The notes below the pieces were generated by a model. It did no database searches. It was not told the origin of the DNA and worked only from the letters and a program-made list of their open reading frames with translations. Made by a program: the position numbers and the translations under genes. Below are positions 23,426 through 32,675 of a stretch of DNA of 35,244 nucleotides, one piece after another. The stretch's first letter is position 1; each line of letters begins with the position of its first letter. The stretch is from an uncultured Clostridia bacterium (lineage in GTDB: Bacteria > Bacillota > Clostridia > Oscillospirales > Acutalibacteraceae): NCBI GenBank assembly GCA_947169745.1, contig CAMVQZ010000013.1:1-35244 (forward strand), in the 5' to 3' direction.

Positions 23426-24019
23426 ATGAGTGAAAAAAGACTGATTTTTGTTACATCGCCGCCTGCCTGCGGTAAGACCAGGCTTTCAAAAAAGCTTGCA
23501 ACAGAAATGAAGCATATAGTTTATCTTGACAAGGATACTCTTATCCCGCTTTCAAAGCAGATATTTGCAGTAGCCGGTCAGCCCTATAACAGGAGCTCTG
23601 ATTTCTTTGAAAAGGAGATCAGGGATTATGAGTATGATGTTATAATGGATCTGGCATTCGAGGCTATCAAGTATGAGGACTATGTAATGGTCAATGCGCC
23701 TTTCACAAGAGAGATCCGGGATGACGAATACATATCCTCTCTGAGAGCAAAGCTCAGGGAGTATGGAGCAAAACTGACAGTTATCTGGATCGTGACTGAT
23801 CCGGAGGTCTGCCATCAGAGGATGATAAAAAGAGGCTCGGACAGGGATACCTGGAAGCTGGAGCATTGGGACGAGTATCTCAGCTCTGTCAATTTCAGCA
23901 TTCCTGAGAACCTGAGAGATCCTGATGATGAAAACAGCCTGCTGCTTTATTATAATTCAACAGATGAAATGGCAGCAGAATCCTTTGCAAGACTTATGAA
24001 GGTATTCGACCAGGATTAA
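23426..24019 (+). CDS. P-loop NTPase, small-molecule kinase-like
   Basis: Cytoplasmic protein of 197 residues with a Walker A motif SPPACGKT near residues 11-18 and a kinase-like layout: YLDKDTL after the first strand (like the D-x-D site of small kinases and zeta-toxin folds), VMVNAPF in the middle, and a lid-like C-H-Q-R-M-I-K-R-G-S-D-R-D-T-W-K stretch. The phosphate acceptor is unknown. ATG at 23426 has AAGGGAG about 11 nt upstream. It is monocistronic, with its own promoter and a terminator after the stop. Alternatives are a sugar, nucleoside or antibiotic kinase; no antitoxin-like gene is adjacent. Confidence 0.75.
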   Translation: MSEKRLIFVTSPPACGKTRLSKKLATEMKHIVYLDKDTLIPLSKQIFAVAGQPYNRSSDFFEKEIRDYEYDVIMDLAFEAIKYEDYVMVNAPFTREIRDDEYISSLRAKLREYGAKLTVIWIVTDPEVCHQRMIKRGSDRDTWKLEHWDEYLSSVNFSIPENLRDPDDENSLLLYYNSTDEMAAESFARLMKVFDQD

Positions 24020-24030
24020 TGAGATCCTTC

Positions 24031-24052
24031 CCCCGGAGGGAGGTATCCGGGG
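24031..24052 (+). other. Hairpin after the P-loop gene
   Basis: Stem CCCCGGA (24031-24037) / TCCGGGG (24046-24052) with an 8-nt loop, no T-run. It lies 11 nt past the stop and just before the terminator hairpin. Confidence 0.4.
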
Positions 24053-24058
24053 ATATCG

Positions 24059-24099
24059 AAAAGCGGCTTTATGGCGAAGCGTGAGCCGAAGCCGCTTTT
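24059..24099 (+). terminator. Terminator between the P-loop gene and aspS
   Basis: An 11-bp stem AAAAGCGGCTT (24059-24069) / AAGCCGCTTTT (24089-24099), with an inner GGC/GCC pair in the loop and a T-rich tail. It ends 58 nt before the aspS start; no promoter is obvious after it, so some readthrough or a weak promoter must serve aspS. No T-box motifs are seen. Confidence 0.8.
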
Positions 24100-24157
24100 A
24101 TTATTGCACAAACGGCGCCGCAGGAGTTCAGACGCCGGTAAGAAAGGAAAAGAAAGA

Positions 24158-25906
24158 ATGCTTAGAGAAAACATTTACCGCACGAAATATTGCGGGGAGC
24201 TGAGAGAGAGCGATATCGGAGAGGATGTCAGGGTCGCTGGCTGGGTGGAAAACATCAGAGATCACGGCGGAGTAATGTTTCTTGATATCCGGGATCATTA
24301 CGGCGTTGTTCAGGTAGTCGTACACGATGAGAAGCTTCTTGAAAACATAAACAAGGAATGTACAGTAACAGTCAGCGGCAAGGTCACAAAGCGTGACGAG
24401 GATACAATAAATCCTAAGATTGCCACAGGTACTGTAGAAGTGCATTCTGAAAATATCACCGTTCTGGGAAAGGCACCCCAGGCTCTGCCTTTTGAGATAC
24501 AGACATCCACAGAGGTCAAGGAGGATGTGAGACTCAAATACCGTTTTCTTGACCTGAGAAATAAGAAGGTGCATAACAATATCGTTATGAGAGCAGAGCT
24601 TATCTCTTTCCTCAGAAGCAAAATGACAGAGATGGGCTTTCTTGAGATACAGACACCCATTCTTTCCTGTTCCTCACCTGAGGGCGCCAGGGATTATCTT
24701 ATTCCCAGCAGGAAGCACAAGGGTATGTTCTATGCCCTTCCCCAGGCTCCCCAGATATTCAAGCAGTTGCTGATGGTATCCGGTTTTGATAAGTATTTCC
24801 AGATAGCACCCTGCTTCCGTGATGAGGACGCCAGGGCAGACAGGTCTCCCGGAGAATTCTATCAGCTGGATTTTGAAATGGGCTTTGCGGAGCAGGAGGA
24901 TGTTTTTGAAGTAGCTGAGGAGGTTCTTTATGCAGCCTTCACACGTTTTTCTGATAAAGAGGTTTCAAAGCCTCCCTTCAGGCGCATACCCTTTGCAGAG
25001 GCAATGCTGACCTATGGCACAGATAAGCCGGATCTCCGTAATCCTCTCCTTATAAAGGATATCAGCCCTATGTTTGAGGAAACGGATTTTGCACCCTTCA
25101 GGAAGAAAACCGTGCGTTCCATAAATGTACCCGGTGCGTCAGCGCAGTCAAAGAAATGGTTCAAGAATATGGAGGAGTTTGCTCTTTCTATCGGAATGAA
25201 GGGACTGGGCTATGTCAAGGTACGGGAGGATATGACTTTTGACGGACCTATCGACAAATTCCTTAAGGAAGGCGACAGGGAAAAGCTGATTGAGATAAAC
25301 GGTTCAAAAGCCGGAGATGTAATATACTTCATTGCAGACAGTGCGGATGCTGCCCCGAAGCTTGCAGGGCAGATCAGACAGGAGGTTGCACAGCGCCTCG
25401 GTCTAATTGATACAAGCCGCTTTGAGCTTTGCTTTATCACCGATTTTCCCATGTTTGAGAGAGATGAGTCTACAGGTGAGGTGATCTTCACCCATAATCC
25501 CTTCTCAATGCCCCAGGGCGGTATGCAGGCTCTTCTTGAAAAGGATCCCACAGAGGTACTGGCTTATCAGTACGATATAGTCTGCAACGGCGTTGAGCTC
25601 AGCTCCGGCGCTGTCAGGAACCATGATCTTGATATAATGGTAAAGGCCTTTGAGATCGCAGGCTATGACGAGGAAACTCTCAGATCCAAATTCAAATCCC
25701 TTTATAACGCTTTCAAATACGGCGCACCCCCTCATGCAGGAATGGCTCCCGGTCTTGACAGGATGCTCATGCTCCTTGCCGGCGAGGAAAATATCCGCGA
25801 GGTAATAGCCTTCCCGATGAACAGCAATGCCCAGGATCTTCTTCTCGGCTCTCCCACAGAGGTTACCGAGCAGCAGCTCCGTGAGGTACACATAAAGATC
25901 AGATAA
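24158..25906 (+). CDS. aspS: Aspartyl-tRNA synthetase
   Basis: Class IIb synthetase of 582 residues, bacterial type. The N-terminal OB anticodon-binding domain (about 1-110) has VRVAGWVENIRDHGGVMFLDIRD-type sequence. Class II motif 2 is FRDEDARADR with the following EFYQLDFEM, and motif 3 is GMAPGLDRML. The GAD insertion typical of bacterial AspRS fits the length. The frame is open from 24071, but ATG 24158 gives the family start MLRENIYRTKYCGEL and has AAAGGAAAAG upstream. Because GatCAB is encoded 2 kb downstream, it may be non-discriminating (also charging tRNA-Asn), but this cannot be decided without a full set of synthetases. Confidence 0.96.
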   Translation: MLRENIYRTKYCGELRESDIGEDVRVAGWVENIRDHGGVMFLDIRDHYGVVQVVVHDEKLLENINKECTVTVSGKVTKRDEDTINPKIATGTVEVHSENITVLGKAPQALPFEIQTSTEVKEDVRLKYRFLDLRNKKVHNNIVMRAELISFLRSKMTEMGFLEIQTPILSCSSPEGARDYLIPSRKHKGMFYALPQAPQIFKQLLMVSGFDKYFQIAPCFRDEDARADRSPGEFYQLDFEMGFAEQEDVFEVAEEVLYAAFTRFSDKEVSKPPFRRIPFAEAMLTYGTDKPDLRNPLLIKDISPMFEETDFAPFRKKTVRSINVPGASAQSKKWFKNMEEFALSIGMKGLGYVKVREDMTFDGPIDKFLKEGDREKLIEINGSKAGDVIYFIADSADAAPKLAGQIRQEVAQRLGLIDTSRFELCFITDFPMFERDESTGEVIFTHNPFSMPQGGMQALLEKDPTEVLAYQYDIVCNGVELSSGAVRNHDLDIMVKAFEIAGYDEETLRSKFKSLYNAFKYGAPPHAGMAPGLDRMLMLLAGEENIREVIAFPMNSNAQDLLLGSPTEVTEQQLREVHIKIR

Positions 25907-25995
25907 GAATTGGCATACAGGGGAGGCGGACAGCATCCCCTTCCTTGATTTAAGGAGTCCCCGTTATTCTAAAAGTATTGAGGAGAGTGAAGATC

Positions 25996-27954
25996 ATGAA
26001 AGCAAAAATCAGAAGGATCATGGCGCTTGTTATGTCCCTGATGATCGCATCAGGCTGCATTTTCACCTGGGGAGTCTCTGCTGCAGACGAAAGCAGCGCT
26101 TCCTCCGGTAAAGCATCATCCCCTTCGGTGGAAGCAACAACAGAATATGTTGACGACGGACATATGAACCTGGATATTGTTTTTGCTCTTGATGCCAGCG
26201 GTTCAATGCGTTATTCCGACCCGAGCGGAATAGCTCTTGATGCGGTAAACCTTTTTCTTGACCTCTGCGACGATTCCTGCGGTATCGGCTATGCTGTCTA
26301 TACCCACAAGATAAAGGAGACCGGAGAGGTTACAAAGACAAGCAACACAAAGAAGATCAGCGCTCTCAGGAAAAAGATCAAAAGCATCGAATATGACCCA
26401 TACGGTCACACAGATATCGCTCTTGGTCTCACAAGAGCCGAGAAGATCCTGAAGGACAATAAGAACAAGGATGTCAACAGGAAAAAAGCGATAGTTCTCC
26501 TCAGTGACGGAAATACAGACCTTCCTTCATACGCCAGGTCTTTATCGGAATCCAAAAAGGAAATGGAAAAGACCCTTTCTTCACTTTCCAAGGAGGGAAT
26601 TCCGGTCTATGCCATCGGACTTAACAGTAACGGTTCTCTTGATAAGAAGGAAGTCCAGAATATAGCAAAGAAAACAAATGGTAAGACCTATGATGCCAGA
26701 TCTTCAGATCAGCTCACAGAGATAGCAACAGATATCTTCAGTGATATCTATAATATCAAGGGCAAATCCCTTTCTATCCGGAAGGGAAAGGTCAGCATCA
26801 ATATAAAGAATGACAGTATTTTCTATGTAAATATAATTATCAGGACAAAGCTTACAAGAAAAGAAATGTCTCCTGTACTCACGAATCCTAAGGGTAAAAA
26901 GGTGTCCCTTGACAAGAATGATGATGTGACAGTTACTACTGCGGGAAGCTATACAATGATAAAGCTGATATATCCGGAGGCAGGAAACTGGACCCTGACA
27001 CTGAAAAAGGCGACAAATGACAACTGCAGTATTAAACAGCTGGATTTCTATTCGGTTTATATCAAGCAGACGATCCCGGAAACAGTGGGTACCGGCAGGA
27101 CAGTAAGGATAACCGCTACACTCAACGATCCTAAGGGTGTAGTAAAGGATGACAAGCTCCTCAAGACCATTTCAATGAAATCTACCGTCAAGTCGACAGG
27201 CGCCGATGAAAATGTAGATCTTACAAAAAATGCGGACGGTACATATACCGGAGAATTTGTTCCCCGGACGCCGGGAGATTATAAGATTATAACAAAGGCT
27301 GATTCTGATAAATTCAAGAAACAAAGCACAACCTTCACTCTTCATGTAGTAGACGGTTACGGCGATATGTCCGAGGGCGAGGACGGTAATGACGACCCCA
27401 CAAAGGCCGGGGGACTGATGGATATTATCGTCAGGATAGTAATAATAACCCTTGTGGTTGTTGTGGTAGTTGTAGTGATAGTCTTTATCGTTGTGGCTAT
27501 CCGCGCCAGGTCTCTGGGTGAAAATGCAAAGAAGAACGAGCCTGAGCCTGAGCCTGCGCCCAAGCCGGAACAGCCGAAGCCTAAGTCAAAGCCTATCGAG
27601 CTGGCAAAGACAGGTCCTGATCCGGGAGATCCGGACTATGTGGACGTCACGCTTGTTGAGCATGACGCTATCGAGAATCTTATCAAAAAAGGCTCCGACG
27701 ATGCCTTCTCATCAATGAGAGCGGAGGATTTCCAGGCTGACGAGTCTCTTGAGAAGCTGATAAGAAAGGGCTCGGACGATGCCTTTGACCAGAAATACGA
27801 GGACTTCCAGTCAGACCCGTCACTGGAAGGTATTATCAAGACCGGCGGAGACGGACTTGAAGGAGTAGGCAAGGCAGAAGAGACCTATGATGATGAGTAT
27901 GATGACGATGAGTACGATGACGACGATTATGATGACGATGATTACGAAGAGTAA
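25996..27954 (+). CDS. Secreted/anchored VWA-domain protein
   Basis: 652-residue surface protein. A signal peptide covers about residues 1-30 (basic start, hydrophobic core, V-S-A-A end). A von Willebrand A domain follows (about 58-245) with the metal-binding DASGS at 66-70 and SDGNTD later. Two beta-rich regions lie at about 250-460; then a span of about 25 residues very rich in valine (about 475-500). The cytoplasmic tail is Pro/Glu/Lys-rich, then has three copies of an E/S-L-E-x-L/I-I-x-K-G/T-x-D/G unit, and ends in an Asp/Tyr-rich acidic run. The topology is like type I membrane proteins. ATG at 25996 has AGGAG at 25981; TTG at 25978 is unlikely. Function unknown; cell-surface binding or complex assembly is plausible. 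A weak promoter (TTGATT at 25945) may lie in front. Confidence 0.85.
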   Translation: MKAKIRRIMALVMSLMIASGCIFTWGVSAADESSASSGKASSPSVEATTEYVDDGHMNLDIVFALDASGSMRYSDPSGIALDAVNLFLDLCDDSCGIGYAVYTHKIKETGEVTKTSNTKKISALRKKIKSIEYDPYGHTDIALGLTRAEKILKDNKNKDVNRKKAIVLLSDGNTDLPSYARSLSESKKEMEKTLSSLSKEGIPVYAIGLNSNGSLDKKEVQNIAKKTNGKTYDARSSDQLTEIATDIFSDIYNIKGKSLSIRKGKVSINIKNDSIFYVNIIIRTKLTRKEMSPVLTNPKGKKVSLDKNDDVTVTTAGSYTMIKLIYPEAGNWTLTLKKATNDNCSIKQLDFYSVYIKQTIPETVGTGRTVRITATLNDPKGVVKDDKLLKTISMKSTVKSTGADENVDLTKNADGTYTGEFVPRTPGDYKIITKADSDKFKKQSTTFTLHVVDGYGDMSEGEDGNDDPTKAGGLMDIIVRIVIITLVVVVVVVVIVFIVVAIRARSLGENAKKNEPEPEPAPKPEQPKPKSKPIELAKTGPDPGDPDYVDVTLVEHDAIENLIKKGSDDAFSSMRAEDFQADESLEKLIRKGSDDAFDQKYEDFQSDPSLEGIIKTGGDGLEGVGKAEETYDDEYDDDEYDDDDYDDDDYEE

Positions 27955-27970
27955 TATATGATCGTTAACG

Positions 27971-27999
27971 GCGGCGGGCTGAATGTATTAGTCCGCCGC
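27971..27999 (+). other. Hairpin between the VWA gene and gatC
   Basis: A 10-bp stem with one G-T pair (GCGGCGGGCT 27971-27980 / AGTCCGCCGC 27990-27999) and a 9-nt loop, without a T-run, 23 nt before gatC. It may weakly separate the VWA gene from gatCAB. Confidence 0.4.
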
Positions 28000-28022
28000 A
28001 ACGTATATGAAAGGAGAACGAA

Positions 28023-28304
28023 ATGGTAACCAAAGAAGAAATAATGAAAATAGCCATTCTTTCAAAGCTTTTTGTCGGAGAAGATGAAATAGACAAGCTG
28101 ACTGAGGATATGAGCGGCATAATCTCATTTGCGGATACTATCAATAATGCCGCTGATGCGGAAAGTGATTTTGACAATATCAATGAGCTTTCCAATGTGC
28201 TGAGGGAGGACGAAGTGGTTCCCTCTCTGGACAGGGATAAGATACTTGAAAACGCTAAGGACAGCGATGAAGGCTGTTTCCTTGTAAAGAATATAATGAA
28301 ATAA
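28023..28304 (+). CDS. gatC: Asp/Glu-tRNA amidotransferase subunit C
   Basis: Small subunit (93 residues) that helps assemble GatCAB, which converts Asp-tRNA-Asn and/or Glu-tRNA-Gln to the amide forms. The KIAILSKLFVGEDEI start, the DMSGIISFADTI helix and the V-L-R-E-D-E-V-V-P-S-L motif are typical. AAAGGAG lies just upstream. It is first in gatC-gatA-gatB with gaps of 12 and 17 nt, a common gene order. Confidence 0.92.
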   Translation: MVTKEEIMKIAILSKLFVGEDEIDKLTEDMSGIISFADTINNAADAESDFDNINELSNVLREDEVVPSLDRDKILENAKDSDEGCFLVKNIMK

Positions 28305-28316
28305 GGAGGGTGTGAT

Positions 28317-29774
28317 ATGAGTCAGAGCAATATAACAAAGCTCCATGAGGGTCTTGTGAATAAGGACTTCTCATGCAGAGAGCTGACGGAGAAATATCTC
28401 AAAGCGATTGAAAAGGATAACGGCGAACTCAATGCCTATGTGACAGTCACACCTGAGACTGCAATGGAAACTGCGGAAAAAGTGGACGAAAAGATATCAA
28501 AGGGTGAGGACATTGCTCTCCTGGAGGGTATCCCTATGACCCTGAAGGATAATATTTCCACAGATGGTATCCGCACCACCTGCTGTTCCAAGATACTTGA
28601 GGATTATACCCCTATATATGATGCAACAGTCTGGAAGATACTGAAGGCGCGGAACTCTGTCCTTCTGGGAAAGACTAATATGGACGAATTTGCAATGGGC
28701 TCCTCCTGCGAGACATCATATTTCGGAGGAGCAAAAAATCCTCATAATACCGGTCATGTTGCCGGAGGAAGCTCCGGAGGAGTTGCAAGCGCAGTAGGAG
28801 GCAATCTTGCGGTATTTGGTCTGGGCTCCGATACCGGCGGATCTATCCGCCAGCCGGCATCCTTCTGCGGAATAGTGGGACTGAAGCCGACATACGGAGC
28901 GGTATCAAGATTCGGACTTATCGCATATGCTTCCAGCCTCGATCAGATAGGTCCCATAACCACAAATGTAGAGGATACCGCCATCGTATTTGACGCTATA
29001 TCAGAATATGACAAAATGGATTCAACCTCAAAGGGCAGCAGCGTTCCCGTATGCGGCAGCCTTAAAAACGATATAAAGGGAATGAAGATAGGTATCGCCA
29101 AGGAATACCTGGAGGGTATCCGTGAGGACGTAAGGAAATGTATTGATGAGGCAATAAGCGTATATCAGTCCTTAGGCGCTGAGATCGTTTATTTTGATAT
29201 TCCCTCGATAAAATATGCGCTGCCTGTATATTATATTATTGCCTGCGCAGAGGCTTCATCCAACCTGGGAAGGTACGACGGTATCAGATATGGCTATAAG
29301 GCGGAAAACTACAGGGATGTAAATGATATGATAAAAAAGACCAGGAGCACCGGTTTTGGCGATGAGGTCAAGAGAAGGATACTTCTGGGAACATATGTTC
29401 TCAGCTCAGGCTATTATGACGCATATTATAAAAAAGCCCAGAGCCTGAGAGGTACGATAGTAAAGGCCTTCCGCGAGGCGTTTACAAAATGCGACGTAAT
29501 GCTGGCTCCCACAGTTCCTATGACAGCTTTTGAAAACGGTCATGCTGTCAGCGATCCGGTTGAGACCTATCAGACGGATATATGTACAGTACCGGTAAAC
29601 ATATGCGGTCTCCCGGCGGTATCAGTACCCTGCGGCTTTGATGAAAAGGGACTTCCCGTGGGAATGCAGCTCATCGGTAATTCCTTTGACGAGGCAAAGA
29701 TACTCAATGCTGCATGGCAGTATGAAAAAACAGCTGGTAAATTCAGGGCAGCCGGCTTCGGCGTAAGCCTGTAA
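28317..29774 (+). CDS. gatA: Asp/Glu-tRNA amidotransferase subunit A
   Basis: Amidase-signature subunit of 485 residues that releases ammonia from glutamine. The Ser-cisSer-Lys triad is visible: lysine in MTLKDN near 76, GGSSGG near 150 and GSDTGGSIRQP near 170-176. It partners with GatB and GatC in the same operon. AAGGAGG precedes the ATG. Length and motifs are normal. Confidence 0.97.
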   Translation: MSQSNITKLHEGLVNKDFSCRELTEKYLKAIEKDNGELNAYVTVTPETAMETAEKVDEKISKGEDIALLEGIPMTLKDNISTDGIRTTCCSKILEDYTPIYDATVWKILKARNSVLLGKTNMDEFAMGSSCETSYFGGAKNPHNTGHVAGGSSGGVASAVGGNLAVFGLGSDTGGSIRQPASFCGIVGLKPTYGAVSRFGLIAYASSLDQIGPITTNVEDTAIVFDAISEYDKMDSTSKGSSVPVCGSLKNDIKGMKIGIAKEYLEGIREDVRKCIDEAISVYQSLGAEIVYFDIPSIKYALPVYYIIACAEASSNLGRYDGIRYGYKAENYRDVNDMIKKTRSTGFGDEVKRRILLGTYVLSSGYYDAYYKKAQSLRGTIVKAFREAFTKCDVMLAPTVPMTAFENGHAVSDPVETYQTDICTVPVNICGLPAVSVPCGFDEKGLPVGMQLIGNSFDEAKILNAAWQYEKTAGKFRAAGFGVSL

Positions 29775-29791
29775 GATAGGAGGAGAATGAA

Positions 29792-31210
29792 ATGAAATAT
29801 GAATTAGTCGCAGGCTTCGAGACTCATGTTGAGCTTGCAACAAATACAAAGATTTTCTGCTCCTGTACTACTCAGTTCGGAGGAGAACCCAATACACACT
29901 GCTGCCCTATCTGTATCGGACTTCCCGGTACGCTCCCGAAGCTTAATAAGAGGGTAGTTGAATATGCTATAAGAGCAGGTCTGGCAACAAACTGCCACAT
30001 AGCCGAGATCTCAAAAATGGACAGAAAGAATTATTGCTATCCGGATCTTCCCAAGGCATATCAGATATCCCAGTATGACAAGCCCCTTTGTGAGCACGGA
30101 TATATCCAGCTCTCCAACGGAAGAAAGATAAGGATACTGAGGATCCATATTGAAGAGGATGCCGGAAAGCTAGTACACCGCAGAGGGGATACACTTGTGG
30201 ATTATAACCGCGGCGGAGTTCCCCTTATCGAGATCGTGACCGAGCCGGATTTCAGATCCGTGGATGAGGCAAAGGAATATGTGGAAAAGCTCCAGCTCAT
30301 TATGAGATATATTGGTGTTTCCGACTGTAAGATGCAGGAGGGCTCAATGCGCTGTGACGTTAATATCTCGGTCCGTCCTGAGGGCAGCGAAAAGCTGGGA
30401 ACAAGGACGGAGATCAAGAATATGAATTCCATCAGCTTTATAGCAAAGGCAATGGAATATGAATATAACCGTCAGGTAGATCTTATCGAAAGCGGAGAAA
30501 AGGTCATTCAGGAAACTCTCCGCTACGATGATGTCTCCAATACCACCTCCAGTATGAGAGGCAAGGAGGACGCCAATGATTACAGATATTTCCGGGATCC
30601 TGATCTGGTGACAATAAACGTTCCAAGAGAAAGGGTAGAGGAGATCAGGGCGCAGCTTCCTGAGCTTCCGGAGGCGAAAAAGAACAGATATGTGGAGGAG
30701 CTGGGCATACCCGAAAAGGATGCGGCTCTCCTTACAAAGTACATCAGGATCGCAGGCTTCTTTGAGGAGACAATAAAGGGCACCAAAAATCCCAAGACAG
30801 CTGCAAACTTTATTATCGGGCAGATATTCCGCAGCGTTGAAACAGAAGCGGAAAAGGAAGCCTTTGATATCAAAGTCAGCGCTGAAGCTCTCAATGAGCT
30901 GATAAGGCTTATCGATGAGGGAAAGATAAGGATGAACCTTGCAAAATCCACTCTTGATAAAATGCTTGAAACAGGCAAAAGAGCAAGCGAGCTTATTGAT
31001 GAAAAGGATATGGGCGGACTTGACGAGAGTGTTCTTGATGATCTGTGCAGACAGGCTGTTGAGGGTAATCCCAAGGCTGTGGCAGACTACCTTGCAGGTA
31101 AGGAAAAGGCAGTAAAGGCTATGGTGGGCTTTGTTATGAAAAACAGCCGGGGCAAGGCGGATGCGGCTCTGGCAGAGCAAAAGATAATCGGGATCATTAA
31201 GGGTCAATAA
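29792..31210 (+). CDS. gatB: Asp/Glu-tRNA amidotransferase subunit B
   Basis: Kinase/transamidase and tRNA-binding subunit, 472 residues. It begins with GFETHVELATNTKIFC and has the cysteines CSC and CCPICIGLPG (about 27-55) of the zinc site, the DRKNYCYPDLPKAYQISQYD motif and R-I-H-I-E-E-D-A-G-K. The C-terminal tail domain ends in VGFVMKNSRGKADA, which binds the tRNA elbow. It completes GatCAB. A modest hairpin follows the stop. Confidence 0.97.
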   Translation: MKYELVAGFETHVELATNTKIFCSCTTQFGGEPNTHCCPICIGLPGTLPKLNKRVVEYAIRAGLATNCHIAEISKMDRKNYCYPDLPKAYQISQYDKPLCEHGYIQLSNGRKIRILRIHIEEDAGKLVHRRGDTLVDYNRGGVPLIEIVTEPDFRSVDEAKEYVEKLQLIMRYIGVSDCKMQEGSMRCDVNISVRPEGSEKLGTRTEIKNMNSISFIAKAMEYEYNRQVDLIESGEKVIQETLRYDDVSNTTSSMRGKEDANDYRYFRDPDLVTINVPRERVEEIRAQLPELPEAKKNRYVEELGIPEKDAALLTKYIRIAGFFEETIKGTKNPKTAANFIIGQIFRSVETEAEKEAFDIKVSAEALNELIRLIDEGKIRMNLAKSTLDKMLETGKRASELIDEKDMGGLDESVLDDLCRQAVEGNPKAVADYLAGKEKAVKAMVGFVMKNSRGKADAALAEQKIIGIIKGQ

Positions 31211-31215
31211 GGCAG

Positions 31216-31234
31216 AGCAGGCTTCAGGCCTGCT
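31216..31234 (+). terminator. Weak hairpin after gatB
   Basis: Stem AGCAGGC / GCCTGCT with loop TTCAG, without a real T-run. It probably gives at best partial termination before murD. Confidence 0.35.
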
Positions 31235-31271
31235 TATGCTGTATCATTCCGAAGAAACAGAGGTAATAATT

Positions 31272-32666
31272 ATGGATAACAGGATTCAGAGATTTTTTGA
31301 CGGTGTAAAGGGCAAGACTATCGCCCTGTGCGGAATAGGCGGAAGCAACCTGCCCCTGATAAAGCTTTTTAAGAAATACGGAGCAAATGTTCTGGCTTGT
31401 GATAAGCGGGAAAGGGAAGCTCTGGGAGAAAACGCAGACCTTGCTGAGGAATACGGCGCAGTCCTCAGACTTGGCGAGGGATATCTCAAGAACCTGGATG
31501 CAGATATCATTTTCCGTACACCGGGAATGAAGTATTATATGGAGGAGCTGGTGGAGGCGAGAAATAAAGGTATCATAGTCACGAGCGAAATGGAGGTATT
31601 CTTTGACCTTTGCCCGTGCAGGATAATAGCTGTTACCGGCAGCGACGGCAAGACCACCACTACAACTATTATCTCTGAGATACTGAAGGCCAGCGGATAT
31701 ACAGTGCATCTGGGCGGAAATATCGGCCGTCCCCTGCTTCCGGATATCGAGATCATTGACCCGGAGGATGTGGCTGTTGTGGAGCTTTCCAGCTTCCAGC
31801 TCATATCCATGAGAAAGAGTCCGGATGTTGCTGTTGTGACAAACCTTGCGCCTAATCATCTCGATATCCACAAGGATATGCAGGAATACATAGATTCAAA
31901 GAAAAATATAGTCCTTCATCAGAACGCCTTCGGAAAAGCAGTCCTCAATCTTGATAACGAGCTTTCATTCTCATTCAGGGATGAGACAAGAGGAAGTACC
32001 TTCTTTTTCTCCCGTCGCAGTGAGGTGGAAAACGGCGCATATATGTCGGATGACGGTACTATATTCATGAATGAGTATGGGAAAAAGACGGAGATTATGA
32101 AGGCAGGAGATATAAAAATACCGGGACTTCACAATATCGAGAACTATCTTGCGGCTATCAGTGCTGTATGGGGAATGACCGATAGCGAAACCATAAGAAA
32201 AGTTGCAGAGAACTTCGGAGGTGTCGAGCACCGTTCAGAGCTGGTGAGAATACTGGATGGTGTCAGGTATTATAACGACGCTATCGGAACAAGTCCCACA
32301 AGAACTGTTAAGGGAACCCTTTCTCTCTTTGACAGGAAAATAATCCTGATTGCCGGCGGATATGACAAAAAGATCCCCTATGATGATATGGGCAGGATAG
32401 TTCCCGAAAAGGTAAAGACGCTTATTCTTTTCGGTGCGACTGCCGATAAGATCGAAGCCGCAACAAAGGCGTCGCCTTCATATTCTCAGGGGAACCCTGT
32501 TATCATAAGGGTAGAAAATATGGAGCAGGCTGTGCAGACTGCAAGGGAAAATGCAGTTAGCGGAGATATAGTTTCAATGTCTCCCGCCAGCGCCAGCTTT
32601 GATATGTATAAGAACTTCGCAGAAAAAGGACTGCATTTCAAGAAGTTAGTAAATGAAATGAAATAA
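31272..32666 (+). CDS. murD: UDP-MurNAc-L-Ala:D-Glu ligase
   Basis: Adds D-glutamate to UDP-MurNAc-L-Ala in cytoplasmic peptidoglycan synthesis; 464 residues. An N-terminal Rossmann part (ALCGIGGSNLPLIKLF) is followed by the ATP loop GSDGKTTTT near 121-129 (GTNGKTT is more usual), the ELSSFQL motif, APNHLDIH and the C-terminal RSELVRILDGVRYYNDAIGTSPTR-type region. ATG 31272 has GAGGT upstream; the open frame from 31236 is rejected. It is away from a dcw cluster and 9 nt before the first M42 peptidase gene. Confidence 0.93.
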   Translation: MDNRIQRFFDGVKGKTIALCGIGGSNLPLIKLFKKYGANVLACDKREREALGENADLAEEYGAVLRLGEGYLKNLDADIIFRTPGMKYYMEELVEARNKGIIVTSEMEVFFDLCPCRIIAVTGSDGKTTTTTIISEILKASGYTVHLGGNIGRPLLPDIEIIDPEDVAVVELSSFQLISMRKSPDVAVVTNLAPNHLDIHKDMQEYIDSKKNIVLHQNAFGKAVLNLDNELSFSFRDETRGSTFFFSRRSEVENGAYMSDDGTIFMNEYGKKTEIMKAGDIKIPGLHNIENYLAAISAVWGMTDSETIRKVAENFGGVEHRSELVRILDGVRYYNDAIGTSPTRTVKGTLSLFDRKIILIAGGYDKKIPYDDMGRIVPEKVKTLILFGATADKIEAATKASPSYSQGNPVIIRVENMEQAVQTARENAVSGDIVSMSPASASFDMYKNFAEKGLHFKKLVNEMK

Positions 32667-32675
32667 GGTGCAAGG

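Noticed and set aside
23426-24019. Zeta-type toxin of a toxin-antitoxin pair
   Set aside because: The P-loop and D-x-D-like pattern are suggestive, but no small antitoxin gene lies beside it and the layout is that of an ordinary single gene.
24020-24157. T-box riboswitch before aspS
   Set aside because: The hairpins are there, but I see no specifier loop or T-box sequence (GGTGGTACCGCG-like); the structure fits a simple terminator.
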